Origin: Paracoccaceae bacterium
Lineage (GTDB): Bacteria; Pseudomonadota; Alphaproteobacteria; Rhodobacterales; Rhodobacteraceae
Direction of reading: 5' to 3'
DNA length: 64,000 nucleotides
Assembly: GCA_014872875.1 (NCBI GenBank)
Contig: WKFI01000025.1
Location: 1-64,000, forward strand
A program made the position numbers and the translations under genes. A model generated the notes under the pieces. It was not told the DNA's origin and made no database searches. It saw nothing but the letters and a program-made list of their open reading frames with translations. Each line of letters opens with the position of its first letter. The stretch's first letter is position 1. Positions 8,944 through 17,769 of this stretch are shown here, in pieces.

Positions 8944-9444
8944 ATGCGCGGATTTCTGATTTCTCTTGCAGCAGCAATGGCACTGGCAGCGTGTACGCCC
9001 ACCCCATCGCCGCAAAACCCGGGAACAGGTGGCAAGGTTTACCGCATCCGCGGCGGACAAACCGGCAAGGTCCAGTTCCGGATGCTCGATTCCGTCAATT
9101 CGCTCAGACAGGCGTCAGGCGCCCAGGCGGTCGAGTTGAACGCACCGCTAAACGCTGCCGCTGCAACGCATTCTCGCGACATGTCGGTACAAAATCGACC
9201 CTGGCATTTCGGTTCGGATGGGTCCTCTCCACTGGATCGCGTATCGCGCGCCGGATATACCGGCATTCTGGTGGGCGAGGTGATTTCCGAAACCTATGAA
9301 ACCGAGCTGGAAACTTTGGCCGCTTGGATGGAAGACCCGGGCACTCGCAGTGTTCTGCTGGATCCTACAGCGGTCAATATGGGGTTTGCCTGGTATCAGG
9401 AACCCGGCGGCAAGATCTGGTGGACCCTGATCATGGGCGGCTGA
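8944..9444 (+). CDS. CAP-domain (SCP/YkwD-like) lipoprotein
   Basis: 166 residues. Signal peptide with lipobox LAAC, Cys17 being the lipidation site. The body is a short CAP fold: paired Asn-rich helix (LDSVNSLRQASGAQAVELNAPLNAAAATHSRDM is the region, residues about 42-80), RPWHF with the conserved His, then VGEVISE and GMGFAWY-like NMGFAWY at the C-terminus. Bacterial YkwD-type CAP proteins are periplasmic or surface proteins of unknown reaction. ATG at 8944 follows GAGGG with 3-nt spacing. The next gene starts 9 bp downstream, so the two are probably co-transcribed. Confidence 0.85.
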   Translation: MRGFLISLAAAMALAACTPTPSPQNPGTGGKVYRIRGGQTGKVQFRMLDSVNSLRQASGAQAVELNAPLNAAAATHSRDMSVQNRPWHFGSDGSSPLDRVSRAGYTGILVGEVISETYETELETLAAWMEDPGTRSVLLDPTAVNMGFAWYQEPGGKIWWTLIMGG

Positions 9445-9453
9445 TCACCGCTC

Positions 9454-10071
9454 ATGCCCGATCGAGAAGCAATCCTGAACGGGTACCGCGCAGTTGCAGA
9501 CCAGCTTGTCATCCCGTTCGAAGATGTCGATTCGGCTGCTTGGCTGGCCCCTATCCTTGATCTGCTACCAGATGGACCGGCCCGTGTTCTGGACCTAGGT
9601 GCCGGAACCGGACGCGATGCCGCCTGGTTGTCTCGACGAGGGTTTGATGTGACCGCAGTTGAACCGGTTGCAGCATTGCGAGAAGCCGGACAGCGTTTGC
9701 ACCATGCGGTCGGGATAACTTGGGTCGATGATGTTTTACCCGAACTCATCCGTTTTTCACCGGACGCAGAAGCTTTTGATCTGCTGATGTCCGTAGGCGT
9801 ATGGCACCACATCCCGCCATTGAACCGGGCACTGGCCTGGTCCCGCTGCTACGATCTTACCCAGCCTGGAGGACGTCTGATCGTGTCCCTGCGCCATGGA
9901 CCAACCAAGCCCGACCGACCCGGATTTCCCGTTGATACCGACCAAAGCATTGAGCAGGCCAAAGACGCAGGATTTGTATTGAAGCGACAGCGCAAAGCCG
10001 AGTCTCTTCAGATCGGGAATCGCGCCACGGGTGTTTACTGGACCTGGTTGGTTTTCTTTCGCCCCGAGTGA
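9454..10071 (+). CDS. Class I SAM-dependent methyltransferase
   Basis: 205 residues with a canonical SAM-binding motif I (VLDLGAGTGRDAAWL, residues 45-59), an acidic motif II end (VTAVEP), and FDLLMSVGVWHHI as motif IV, in the style of the small-molecule methyltransferases of families 11/25. No signal peptide. It starts 9 bp after the CAP lipoprotein and ends immediately beside the convergent L,D-transpeptidase gene. Substrate cannot be read from sequence. Confidence 0.85.
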   Translation: MPDREAILNGYRAVADQLVIPFEDVDSAAWLAPILDLLPDGPARVLDLGAGTGRDAAWLSRRGFDVTAVEPVAALREAGQRLHHAVGITWVDDVLPELIRFSPDAEAFDLLMSVGVWHHIPPLNRALAWSRCYDLTQPGGRLIVSLRHGPTKPDRPGFPVDTDQSIEQAKDAGFVLKRQRKAESLQIGNRATGVYWTWLVFFRPE

Positions 10072-10587
10072 TCAAGGCCTCAAGGATATGACGGTTCCGG
10101 TTCGCACCATGGCATAGATCTCTTCCATCTCGTCATTCTTCACAGCCACGCAACCCGCAGTCCAATCCTGGGTCTTCTTGGCCCGTTTGCGATCCCTCAA
10201 CAGGTTCGGCTGTCCGTGGATGAAAATTTCACCACCCGGTTTCTTGCCCAACGCCTGAGCCTCGGCAACGTCGCGCGCATTCGGATACGAAATCCCAAGC
10301 GACAGGTGGAAAGAGCTGTTCGGATTACGGCGGTCGATCAGATAGGTGCCTTCGGGTGTTTTCCCGTCCCCTTCGATCTTCTTGTCACCAACCGGGGCGA
10401 AGCCAAGATCCACCTTGTATTCCTTGAGGATCTCTTCGTGGTGCAAAAGGTACATTTTTCGCGCACCCTTGTTTATCACGATCGAGGTTACCTCCGGTCC
10501 GTTATACCGGCGGAACTTGCTGTTTGACGTGCACCCGGCCAAAGCCAGGGCCGCGGCCGCTCCTGCTGCGAATGTCCTGCGTTTCAT
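10072..10587 (-). CDS. L,D-transpeptidase lipoprotein (YkuD domain)
   Basis: 171 residues. Lipobox ALAGC with Cys19 predicts a lipid-anchored periplasmic protein; the start MKRRTF also has twin basic residues. YkuD motif: FIHGQPN and DWTAGCVAVKN, giving His and nucleophilic Cys. As in the 8157-8771 protein, the Arg after the catalytic Cys is replaced (Ala-Val). Small YkuD proteins of this branch (YafK-like) may cleave or form links to peptidoglycan; which one cannot be decided here. Its stop abuts the convergent methyltransferase stop with no gap. Confidence 0.88.
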   Translation of the reverse strand: MKRRTFAAGAAAALALAGCTSNSKFRRYNGPEVTSIVINKGARKMYLLHHEEILKEYKVDLGFAPVGDKKIEGDGKTPEGTYLIDRRNPNSSFHLSLGISYPNARDVAEAQALGKKPGGEIFIHGQPNLLRDRKRAKKTQDWTAGCVAVKNDEMEEIYAMVRTGTVISLRP

Positions 10588-10648
10588 CCTCGGTTTCTCT
10601 GCCTGTTCGCCTGCCTGCCGCTTATCGCAAAAGCGTTGCGGTGCAAAA

Positions 10649-11458
10649 TCACTTCTCCGCGCCTTGGCCCATTTGCGCGGCCAGCCGCTGTTCGATAGCT
10701 TCCAGCCGGGTCAGCACTTCGTCACGATACGCGTCCGTGCGTTCGGTTTCACCTTCATGATGCGCATCCTGCATCGAATTTACGATCAGACCCACCAAAA
10801 GGTTCACAACCGCAAAAGTCGTGATCATGATGAAGGGCACAAAGAAGATCCAGGCATATGGATACACCTCCATCACGGGACGGACGATGCCCATGGACCA
10901 GCTTTCCAAGGTCATGATCTGGAACAGGGAATAAGCACTCAGCCCAAGGTCCCCAAACCAGTCCGGAAAGCTTTGGGAGAACAGCTTGGTCGCGATAACC
11001 GACCCGATGTAGAAGATGATCGTCATCAGCAAGAACACACTGGCCATCCCTGGCAGCGCAGTGATGAAACCTTCAACCACTCGCCGCAGCCGCGGCGCGA
11101 CCGAGATAACCCGCAATACCCTCAGAATCCGCAAAGCCCGCAACACGGACAGGGTCTGAGCCGCGGGAACCAAAGCAATCCCGACAATTACAAAGTCGAA
11201 AAGATTCCATCCGTTGGTGAAGAACCGCAGCCGATAGCTGATCAGCTTCAAAAGGATCTCGACCACGAAAATCGCAAGACAGATCTTGTCCAGCAACGTG
11301 ATGATACTTCCCGCCTTGGCCATCAATGTGGGCGACGTTTCCATCCCCAGCAGGACTGCATTGACCAGAATCACCGCGGTGATGAAACGCCCGAAACCCG
11401 GGCTTTCCAGAAAGCGTTGCAAAGCAGGGGTGTCGGACATCGGCAATTTTCCTGACAA
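10649..11458 (-). CDS. Voltage-gated sodium channel, NaChBac/NavRosD type
   Basis: 269 residues, one 6-TM ion-channel repeat that forms a homotetramer in the cytoplasmic membrane. S1-S3 lie at about 24-100. S4 at 105-127 has arginines every third residue (R107, R110, R113, R116), the voltage sensor. The pore helix and filter read TLESWSM (183-189), the sodium-selective signature of bacterial Nav channels. S6 is at about 203-230, followed by a C-terminal acidic/coiled-coil tail (EVLTRLEAIEQRLAAQ). Family knowledge links such channels to motility and pH responses in marine and alkaliphilic bacteria. A start at MSDTP (residue 7) is equally possible. The RNA methyltransferase gene lies 5 bp upstream. 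Confidence 0.93.
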   Translation of the reverse strand: MSGKLPMSDTPALQRFLESPGFGRFITAVILVNAVLLGMETSPTLMAKAGSIITLLDKICLAIFVVEILLKLISYRLRFFTNGWNLFDFVIVGIALVPAAQTLSVLRALRILRVLRVISVAPRLRRVVEGFITALPGMASVFLLMTIIFYIGSVIATKLFSQSFPDWFGDLGLSAYSLFQIMTLESWSMGIVRPVMEVYPYAWIFFVPFIMITTFAVVNLLVGLIVNSMQDAHHEGETERTDAYRDEVLTRLEAIEQRLAAQMGQGAEK

Positions 11459-11463
11459 TCAGT

Positions 11464-12693
11464 TCAAAGCGTGAATGAGGCAGCAAGTTCTGTGTGCGTG
11501 GACCAGCGGAACTGATCCACGGTTTGCACCCAATTAAGCGAGTATCCCGCAGATACAAGAGCTTTGGCATCGCGGGCAAATGTCACCGGATTACAGCTGA
11601 CATAGGCGATAATCGGCACACGGGCCTTGGTCAATTCCGCGACCTGCGCTTCGGCCCCGGCGCGGGGCGGATCGATCACCACGGCTTCGAATGGTTTGCC
11701 GAACGGGGTCAGCTCATCCGGCAGAACCGGACGGCGGAACAGATCGCGGGTTTCGGTGGTGACTTTCTTCAAACCTTGCGCCTTGCGCCACCCGGTATCC
11801 AAAGCCAGCATCATGGCGTCGTCGCCTTCGACTGCGTGAACCTCGGCCTGTTTGGCCAGGGGGAGAGAGAAAGTACCACAACCCGCAAACAGATCGATGA
11901 TACGCCCAGCGCCTTGGACGACCTCTTGTACCGCAGCCAACAACGCTGCTTCACCGTCATGGGTGGCTTGCAGAAATGATCCCGCCGGGGGACAGACCTG
12001 CGCTGCGCCAAAGCTCTGCGTGGGCGGCGGATCCATCGCGATCAGCTCCTCCTCCCAGGACAGCCGGGCCAGATCGTAGCGTTCGACCAAAGGTGCCAGC
12101 TGCATCCTCAAAGGCCCGTCCAGGGGTTTGCCGTGGCGCACCAAGACATCCAGACCTTGTTCGGAAGATGTGATGGTAACGGCCAAAGCCGTCTTGCGAC
12201 TGGCACCAAGGATAGCCAGCTCTTCTGCCAAGGGCAGGGCCTGCATCAGCTCGGGCTGCAGCAACTGGCAATCGGGCACTTCGGTGATCACATCCGTGGC
12301 ACGGCCGTGAAAACCCACCAATGCGCCCTTCTTGGTTCGTCGCGCCGCAAGGGTTGCCCGGCGGCGTGATCTGGCAGGCGACGTGTGGATCGGGCGCAGA
12401 TCCGTCTGCAACCCCTGCGCATCCAAAGCCTGCCTGACAACGCCTAACTTCCAATCCGCAACAAACGCGCCATCCGCGTGCTGCAATTGACAACCGCCGC
12501 ACGCCTTATAATGGCGACAGGGGGCCTGTACCCGGTGTTCCGAAGGGGTTTCGATCCGAATGTCAGTCAGCTGGGTGCCATCCACCACCCCTGAAACGGT
12601 TTCACCCGGCAGCGTCCGCGGCGCAAAAAGCGGGCCTTCGGCGATGCCATCGCCCTGAAGGCCCAGCCTGTCGATGTCTACTGATACTCGCAT
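11464..12693 (-). CDS. TrmA/RlmD-type 5-methyluridine RNA methyltransferase
   Basis: 409 residues. A TRAM-like N-terminal segment is followed by a [4Fe-4S] cluster set (C59, C65, C68 in CRHYKACGGC, and C142 in PDCQL), as in RlmD/RumA. The SAM domain has IIDLFAGCGTFSLPL and VIDPPRAGAE. The nucleophilic Cys is in YVSCNPVTFARD (about 367). The enzyme methylates C5 of a uridine in 23S rRNA or tRNA. Alphaproteobacteria often have one RlmCD-like enzyme, so the exact site is not assigned. Upstream of the sodium channel gene by 5 bp, likely one transcript. Confidence 0.9.
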   Translation of the reverse strand: MRVSVDIDRLGLQGDGIAEGPLFAPRTLPGETVSGVVDGTQLTDIRIETPSEHRVQAPCRHYKACGGCQLQHADGAFVADWKLGVVRQALDAQGLQTDLRPIHTSPARSRRRATLAARRTKKGALVGFHGRATDVITEVPDCQLLQPELMQALPLAEELAILGASRKTALAVTITSSEQGLDVLVRHGKPLDGPLRMQLAPLVERYDLARLSWEEELIAMDPPPTQSFGAAQVCPPAGSFLQATHDGEAALLAAVQEVVQGAGRIIDLFAGCGTFSLPLAKQAEVHAVEGDDAMMLALDTGWRKAQGLKKVTTETRDLFRRPVLPDELTPFGKPFEAVVIDPPRAGAEAQVAELTKARVPIIAYVSCNPVTFARDAKALVSAGYSLNWVQTVDQFRWSTHTELAASFTL

Positions 12694-12732
12694 GGGCCGC
12701 GTGATACCCCTACGCGACGAATAGCAAAAGGC

Positions 12733-14577
12733 TTATTCCGCCGCTTCAACCTCGGTATCGGTTTGTATGAACCCGCCCGACTGCCGCTGCCAGAACTGAG
12801 CATAGAGCCCACCGCGTGCGAGCAAGCTGTCATGACTGCCTTCCTCGACGATGCGCCCCTGATCCAACACGACGATTCGGTCCATTTCCGACAGGGTGGA
12901 CAGGCGATGTGCGATGGCCAGAACCGTCTTTCCCTCCATCACCCGATGCAACGCAGCCTGAATCGAGGCTTCGACCTCGGAATCCAACGCCGAGGTCGCT
13001 TCGTCCAACACAAGGATTGGCGCGTCCTTGAGAATGGCACGGGCCAAAGCGATCCGTTGACGTTGCCCACCGGACAGTTTCACGCCCCGTTCACCCAGAT
13101 GCGCGTCATAGCCTTCACGATCTTTCGCGTCCTTCAAACCCAGGATGAAATCATCCGCCTCAGCCTTGCGCGCAGCCGCGATCATCTGCTCTTCACTCGC
13201 ACCCGGGCGGCCATACAGGATGTTGTCACGCGCAGAACGATTGAACATCGCAGTTTCCTGGGTGACCATGCCGATCTGGCGGCGCAGGCTGTCTTGCGTG
13301 ACACCCGCGATGTCCTGCCCATCAATGAGAACACGGCCGTTTTCCCCGTCATAGAGCCGCATGAGCAGCGAAACGAGCGTCGATTTCCCGGCCCCCGAAG
13401 CGCCGACGATGCCCAGCTTCTCCCCCGGTTTCACGGTCAGGGAAATGTCCCGGACACCGCCAATATCACGGCCATAGGCGAAGCCAACATTGTCAAACCG
13501 GATCTCACCCCGGGACACTTTCAATTCATTCGCGTCCGGCTGATCCTCAAGCCGGTTTCGCACGGTCAGCGTTTTAACGCCGTTTTCAATTTCACCTACG
13601 TTGGCATAGAGCGCCATCAGCGTGAAACTGACCCAACCGGTCATCTGCGCAATGCGGATCGAAACCGCTCCGGCAGCAACAATATCGCCGGTTGTGGCAG
13701 AGCCGCCCTGCCACAATAGCAGTGTACCGCCCAGCAACAGAACCGGCAGAACGCCAGCCAAGCACATCAGGATAAAACGGAACCCTGCCGCCAAGCGCCC
13801 GAAATCCAAAGCCGTTTCACGATAGGACACCAGCGCATCCCGGGCGGCATTGTCTTCGGCATCTGCATGGGCAAACAGTTTGACTGTCTTGATATTGGTG
13901 ATCGTATCAACGATTTGCCCCGTCACCATCGCCCGCGCCCCGGCCCGCGTGGCGGACCGTACCCGGATGCGCGGCAGATACCAGCGGATCAACAGGAAAT
14001 AGACCGCCAACCAAGCGGCAAACAGCACCATAACGACCGGATGGATCGACCCCAGCAGAACCAGCGACCCAACCAGGGATGCCAGCGCAAACACGATCGC
14101 ACTGATCGTTTCCGAAACAACCGAAGACAGCGCCGTCGCCGTCTGGATCTGCTTTTGCGCAATCCGGCCGGCAAAATCATCGTCAAAGTAACTGACTGAT
14201 TGACCCAAGGTCCAACGATTCAGTTTCGCCAATACCAGGGGGGCGATATTGGGCATGACGATATAGTTGTTCGACACCGAAGACAGGCCAAACATGATGG
14301 GCCGGATCAACAGAAAAAACGCCATTGTTCCCAGTATCAGAGCCACATTCTGTGTCGAAAAGAACAGCTCGGGCCCATCAGCCACCGCGCCATCGATCAC
14401 AAGACCCAGGATCCAGGCGGTCCCCGCCTCCATCGCGCCGGCAAGGGCGGAAAACCCGGCCGCCATGAACAGCACCGGCCACGCCCCGATCAATGCCCAT
14501 CGGATAAACGCCCCCAGCGTTTGTGGCGGGGGCGTGTCCTTGGCGGTGAACGGGTTGATCAGATCCGCAAGTCTCAC
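12733..14577 (-). CDS. ABC exporter half-transporter (second subunit)
   Basis: 614 residues: six-helix exporter-type membrane domain (about 30-320) and C-terminal ATPase. Walker A GASGAGKST (392-400), signature LSGGQRQR (501-508) and Walker B ILVLDEATSALD (521-532) are all canonical, so this site should hydrolyse ATP. The start overlaps the stop of the other half-transporter by 4 bp (ATGA), indicating coupled translation and a heterodimer. Substrate not known; the family includes multidrug, lipid and peptide exporters. The two subunits are similar along their whole length and probably arose by duplication. Confidence 0.9.
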   Translation of the reverse strand: MRLADLINPFTAKDTPPPQTLGAFIRWALIGAWPVLFMAAGFSALAGAMEAGTAWILGLVIDGAVADGPELFFSTQNVALILGTMAFFLLIRPIMFGLSSVSNNYIVMPNIAPLVLAKLNRWTLGQSVSYFDDDFAGRIAQKQIQTATALSSVVSETISAIVFALASLVGSLVLLGSIHPVVMVLFAAWLAVYFLLIRWYLPRIRVRSATRAGARAMVTGQIVDTITNIKTVKLFAHADAEDNAARDALVSYRETALDFGRLAAGFRFILMCLAGVLPVLLLGGTLLLWQGGSATTGDIVAAGAVSIRIAQMTGWVSFTLMALYANVGEIENGVKTLTVRNRLEDQPDANELKVSRGEIRFDNVGFAYGRDIGGVRDISLTVKPGEKLGIVGASGAGKSTLVSLLMRLYDGENGRVLIDGQDIAGVTQDSLRRQIGMVTQETAMFNRSARDNILYGRPGASEEQMIAAARKAEADDFILGLKDAKDREGYDAHLGERGVKLSGGQRQRIALARAILKDAPILVLDEATSALDSEVEASIQAALHRVMEGKTVLAIAHRLSTLSEMDRIVVLDQGRIVEEGSHDSLLARGGLYAQFWQRQSGGFIQTDTEVEAAE

Positions 14578-16412
14578 TCTGCTGCCTCCGGGTTCAGGAA
14601 ACCGCCGGACTGGCGCGCCCAGAATTGGGCATAGAGCCCCTGAGAGGCCAGAAGATCGGAATGCGATCCTTCTTCGACAATCCGTCCCTGATCCAGAACA
14701 AGGATCCGATCCATCTGGGCGATGGTCGACAATCGGTGCGCAATCGCGATCACGGTTTTCCCCTGCATCATGCCATACAGGGTTTCCTGAATAGCGGCTT
14801 CCACCTCACTATCTAAGGCTGATGTCGCCTCATCCAAGAGCAGGATCGGCGCATCCTTCAGGATCACCCGCGCCAGAGTTACCCTCTGCCGCTGACCACC
14901 GGACAGTTTAACCCCCCGTTCGCCCACATGCGCATCATAACCGGTGCGACCTTGCGGGTCCTGAAGATCCAGTATGAACTCATGCGCTTCCGCCTGGTTC
15001 GCAGCTTCGATCATCTGCGCATCCGTGGCGTCGGGACGACCGTACAGGATATTGTCCCGCACCGATCTGTGCAGCAGCGAACTGTCCTGTTGCACCATCC
15101 CGATGCGCGACCGCAAGCTGTCCTGAGTGACGGCACGGATGTCCTGCCCGTCGATCAGGATCTGGCCTTTTTCGGGGTCGTAGAACCGCAATAGCAGTTT
15201 GACCAAGGTGGACTTGCCCGCCCCGGACCGACCAATCAAACCGATCTTTTCACCCGGCTTGATGGTGAAGCTGATATTGTCCAACCCGCCAGCCTCGCGC
15301 CCATAATGGTGCGACAGCTTGCGGATCTGGATTTCACCCTGCTCCAGCCGCAACGGGGCCGCGTTGGCTGCATCCACCAGATCGATGGGCTGGGCAATTG
15401 TTTCCATCCCCTCGGCAACAACACCCAGCTGCCGGAAAAACGTGGTCAACGCCCACATGATCCAGCCGGTCATCGCGTTCAGCCGCAGGGTCAGAGCCGT
15501 TGCCGCCGCCACGATCCCGACCGAGGCCGAGCCCTGCATCCAAAGTGCGATACCCCAACCCACGACGCCCACGATCAACAGGCCGTTCAACGTGACAAGC
15601 GCAGCATCCATGATGGTATAGATCCGCATTTCCACCTGAAAGGTCTTGCGCGTGTTTTCGATGGCCTCCTTGGCGTAATCCAGTTCCTTTTCGTGATGAG
15701 CGAACATCTTGACCGAATGAATGTTGGAATAGCTGTCCACCACCCGCCCCGTCACCGTAGAGCGCGCATCCGACGCCGCCTGCGAGGCCGGGCCAACACG
15801 TTTGATCGTCCAGCTGATCAACAGGCCATACAGGACAAACCAGATCACCAGCGGCAACAGCAGCCGCGCATCGGCGGCAAACAACAGCACCGCCGCGCCC
15901 ACCAAGTAAGCGATGGAAAAGGTGATGGCATCAAAGACCTGGAACACGACCTCTCCGGCCGCGGGCGGGGTTTGCATGATCCGGTTGGCAATCCGCCCGG
16001 CAAAGTCGTTTTCGAACCAGCCAACCGATTGGCGCAGCACATGCTTGTGCGACCGCCAGCGGATCAGAGTGCCAAAGTTCGGCAGGATCGTATTGTTCAA
16101 CAACAGAACGTCAGCCAGTTGCAGCGCTGGGCGCAGCAGCACGACAAAAACAGCAAGCGCGATGAGTTCTGTGCCGTAATTGGCCCAGACTTCCGCCGGC
16201 TCGCCAGTCAGCAGATCCACAACCCGACCCATGTAGTAGATCAGGCCGATTTCGATCGCGGCCACGATCACCGACATGATCGCAGCCAGCCAGAATACCG
16301 TCTTGAACGGTTTCGAGTAGTCCCGCAGAAATGGCCACAACCGCGTCGGCGGTGTGTCGGTTTCCGGATAGTCACAATACGGGTCTACGAGATTTTCAAA
16401 GAAACGAAACAT
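14574..16412 (-). CDS. ABC exporter half-transporter (first subunit)
   Basis: 612 residues with the same layout as its downstream partner: TM domain about 35-325, Walker A GRSGAGKST (394-402), LSGGQRQR, Walker B ILLLDEATSALD. Neither subunit has the degenerate catalytic Glu seen in many heterodimeric exporters, so both sites look active. The DFAGRIANRIMQ stretch in the intracellular loop is typical of MsbA/YheI-like exporters. First gene of the pair; a short ORF with a perfect Shine-Dalgarno sequence sits 93 bp upstream (16506-16532). Not CydDC by sequence, as far as I can judge. Confidence 0.9.
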   Translation of the reverse strand: MFRFFENLVDPYCDYPETDTPPTRLWPFLRDYSKPFKTVFWLAAIMSVIVAAIEIGLIYYMGRVVDLLTGEPAEVWANYGTELIALAVFVVLLRPALQLADVLLLNNTILPNFGTLIRWRSHKHVLRQSVGWFENDFAGRIANRIMQTPPAAGEVVFQVFDAITFSIAYLVGAAVLLFAADARLLLPLVIWFVLYGLLISWTIKRVGPASQAASDARSTVTGRVVDSYSNIHSVKMFAHHEKELDYAKEAIENTRKTFQVEMRIYTIMDAALVTLNGLLIVGVVGWGIALWMQGSASVGIVAAATALTLRLNAMTGWIMWALTTFFRQLGVVAEGMETIAQPIDLVDAANAAPLRLEQGEIQIRKLSHHYGREAGGLDNISFTIKPGEKIGLIGRSGAGKSTLVKLLLRFYDPEKGQILIDGQDIRAVTQDSLRSRIGMVQQDSSLLHRSVRDNILYGRPDATDAQMIEAANQAEAHEFILDLQDPQGRTGYDAHVGERGVKLSGGQRQRVTLARVILKDAPILLLDEATSALDSEVEAAIQETLYGMMQGKTVIAIAHRLSTIAQMDRILVLDQGRIVEEGSHSDLLASQGLYAQFWARQSGGFLNPEAAE

Positions 16413-16505
16413 CAGGGTTGCTCCAGAATACGAGCGATTGGATAGGCATATGTAAGCGAAGGTAGGCCCAAGGCCCCACCGACAAAACGGGCAGAGTCTC
16501 AGGTG

Positions 16506-16532
16506 TTAGAGAAACCAGATCCCGTAATACAT
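16506..16532 (-). CDS. Possible leader peptide ORF (8 codons) ahead of the ABC exporter
   Basis: The minus strand reads AGGAGG (16545-16540), then two in-frame ATGs (16538 and 16532), and MYYGIWFL followed by TAA. The second ATG is 7 nt from the Shine-Dalgarno sequence, ideal spacing. No other such perfect site lies in this 200-bp gap. The stop is 93 nt before the exporter start. The peptide is rich in aromatic and hydrophobic residues. Its start recalls CydX/YbgT micro-proteins, but it ends at residue 8. A regulatory leader or a decayed micro-protein are both possible. Confidence 0.4.
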   Translation of the reverse strand: MYYGIWFL

Positions 16533-16614
16533 ACGCATTCCTCCTGATGATGGCGTTGCCCAAGGGGTAGGCGAGATTTCATAATTTGTCACCCCCCTAA
16601 GATCTGACGTAGGG

Positions 16615-17769
16615 TCATTTCGCACGGGCCAGGAGTTGATCCCGTCCCAATACAAACCCACTTTCGATCCATTCATTCTCAAGTTTTTTAAGCATCGCAC
16701 CCAGCTTTGGACCGCTGAATTTCGGCATCAGGTCCTTCGCCGTGATCGGGAATTTTGCAGAAGCGCCAGCTGTGATTTCAGTCTCTATTTCGGTCGAAAC
16801 AGGCTGTTCCAGAAGGGCAGCTCGCAGAAGCACAGCATCCCGCGCCGCATCAGCGCCAAGTCTGTAAGCCAGTTCCGATGGTGCAGTTGTACCGGTGGCC
16901 GCTTCGCGCAGCTTTTCGACCCTGGTAAGCTGCTGTTTCGACAATCGCAGCGTCGAGGAAACCGACTTATCGCCCAGCGCCGTCAGACGTCGAATCGGAT
17001 CAGCGGGCAGATCGGACTCCAGATGCACCAATGGCGCCAGCGCCCGATCATCAGCCCCGGGCAATAGTTGCGCCAACATTCCAATCTGCCGCATGACCGC
17101 GACCGAAGGCGCGGGATCCGGTGCGCCCAAGAGTTTCAACAATTCAGTACCGACCCGTTCACGGGACAGTGTGTCCAGCCCGTCAAGGTTTTCGGCAATT
17201 GCCGCCAGCGCGTCCGGGTCAAACCCTTCCTGCGCATCGCCGTACCAGGCATGAAACCGAAAATACCGCAGAGATCGCAAGTAATCTTCGCGAATACGAT
17301 GAGATGCCGTTCCAATGAACCGGACCCGGCAGGCCTTTAGGTCTGACAAACCACCGAGGGGATCAACGAGCTCTCCATTCGGTCGCGCATAAAGCGCGTT
17401 CATGGTGAAATCGCGGCGTTTCGCATCCTCGGCAATGTCGGTCGAAAACGCGACAACGGCCCGTCGCCCGTCGGTGGCGACATCCTTGCGGAATGTCGTG
17501 ATCTCGAACGGAACTCCGTTTTCGACCAAAGTTACCGTGCCGTGATCGATGCCGGTTGGCACTGCCTTGATCCCCGCGCGTTTGGCCAAAGCCACAACCG
17601 TCTCAGGGGGCGCGTCAGTCGCAATATCCAAGTCGGAAACCGGCACGCCCAACAATGCGTTGCGCACGCAACCGCCCACAAACAGAGCCTGCGCCCCATC
17701 TGCCATCACGGCATTGCACACGGCCTGAGTTGCAGGATCTGTCAGCCAGGGCTGCTCAATTTGCGTCAT
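16615..17769 (-). CDS. cca: CCA tRNA nucleotidyltransferase / poly(A) polymerase family
   Basis: 384 residues. Adds or repairs the 3' CCA of tRNAs. Nucleotidyltransferase head: FVGGCVRNALLG (30-41) and SDLDIATD with metal-binding Asp46 and Asp48. RRDFTMNALY is motif B and YLRSLRYFRF the conserved RNA-binding segment. Start: ATG at 17769 (MTQIEQPW) gives a 14-bp overlap with the upstream nudix gene; an ATG one codon earlier is also usable. Third gene of the tightly packed hslO-nudix-cca run, a common alphaproteobacterial neighbourhood. Confidence 0.93.
   Translation of the reverse strand: MTQIEQPWLTDPATQAVCNAVMADGAQALFVGGCVRNALLGVPVSDLDIATDAPPETVVALAKRAGIKAVPTGIDHGTVTLVENGVPFEITTFRKDVATDGRRAVVAFSTDIAEDAKRRDFTMNALYARPNGELVDPLGGLSDLKACRVRFIGTASHRIREDYLRSLRYFRFHAWYGDAQEGFDPDALAAIAENLDGLDTLSRERVGTELLKLLGAPDPAPSVAVMRQIGMLAQLLPGADDRALAPLVHLESDLPADPIRRLTALGDKSVSSTLRLSKQQLTRVEKLREAATGTTAPSELAYRLGADAARDAVLLRAALLEQPVSTEIETEITAGASAKFPITAKDLMPKFSGPKLGAMLKKLENEWIESGFVLGRDQLLARAK

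Noticed and set aside
10346-11455. 369-residue plus-strand open frame
   Set aside because: Antisense to the sodium channel and L,D-transpeptidase genes, which have clear domains; no domain in this frame.
16506-16538. CydX-type micro-protein
   Set aside because: The first residues (MYYGIWFL) are reminiscent of CydX, but the frame ends after 8 codons, neighbouring frames do not continue it convincingly, and no cydAB genes are adjacent.
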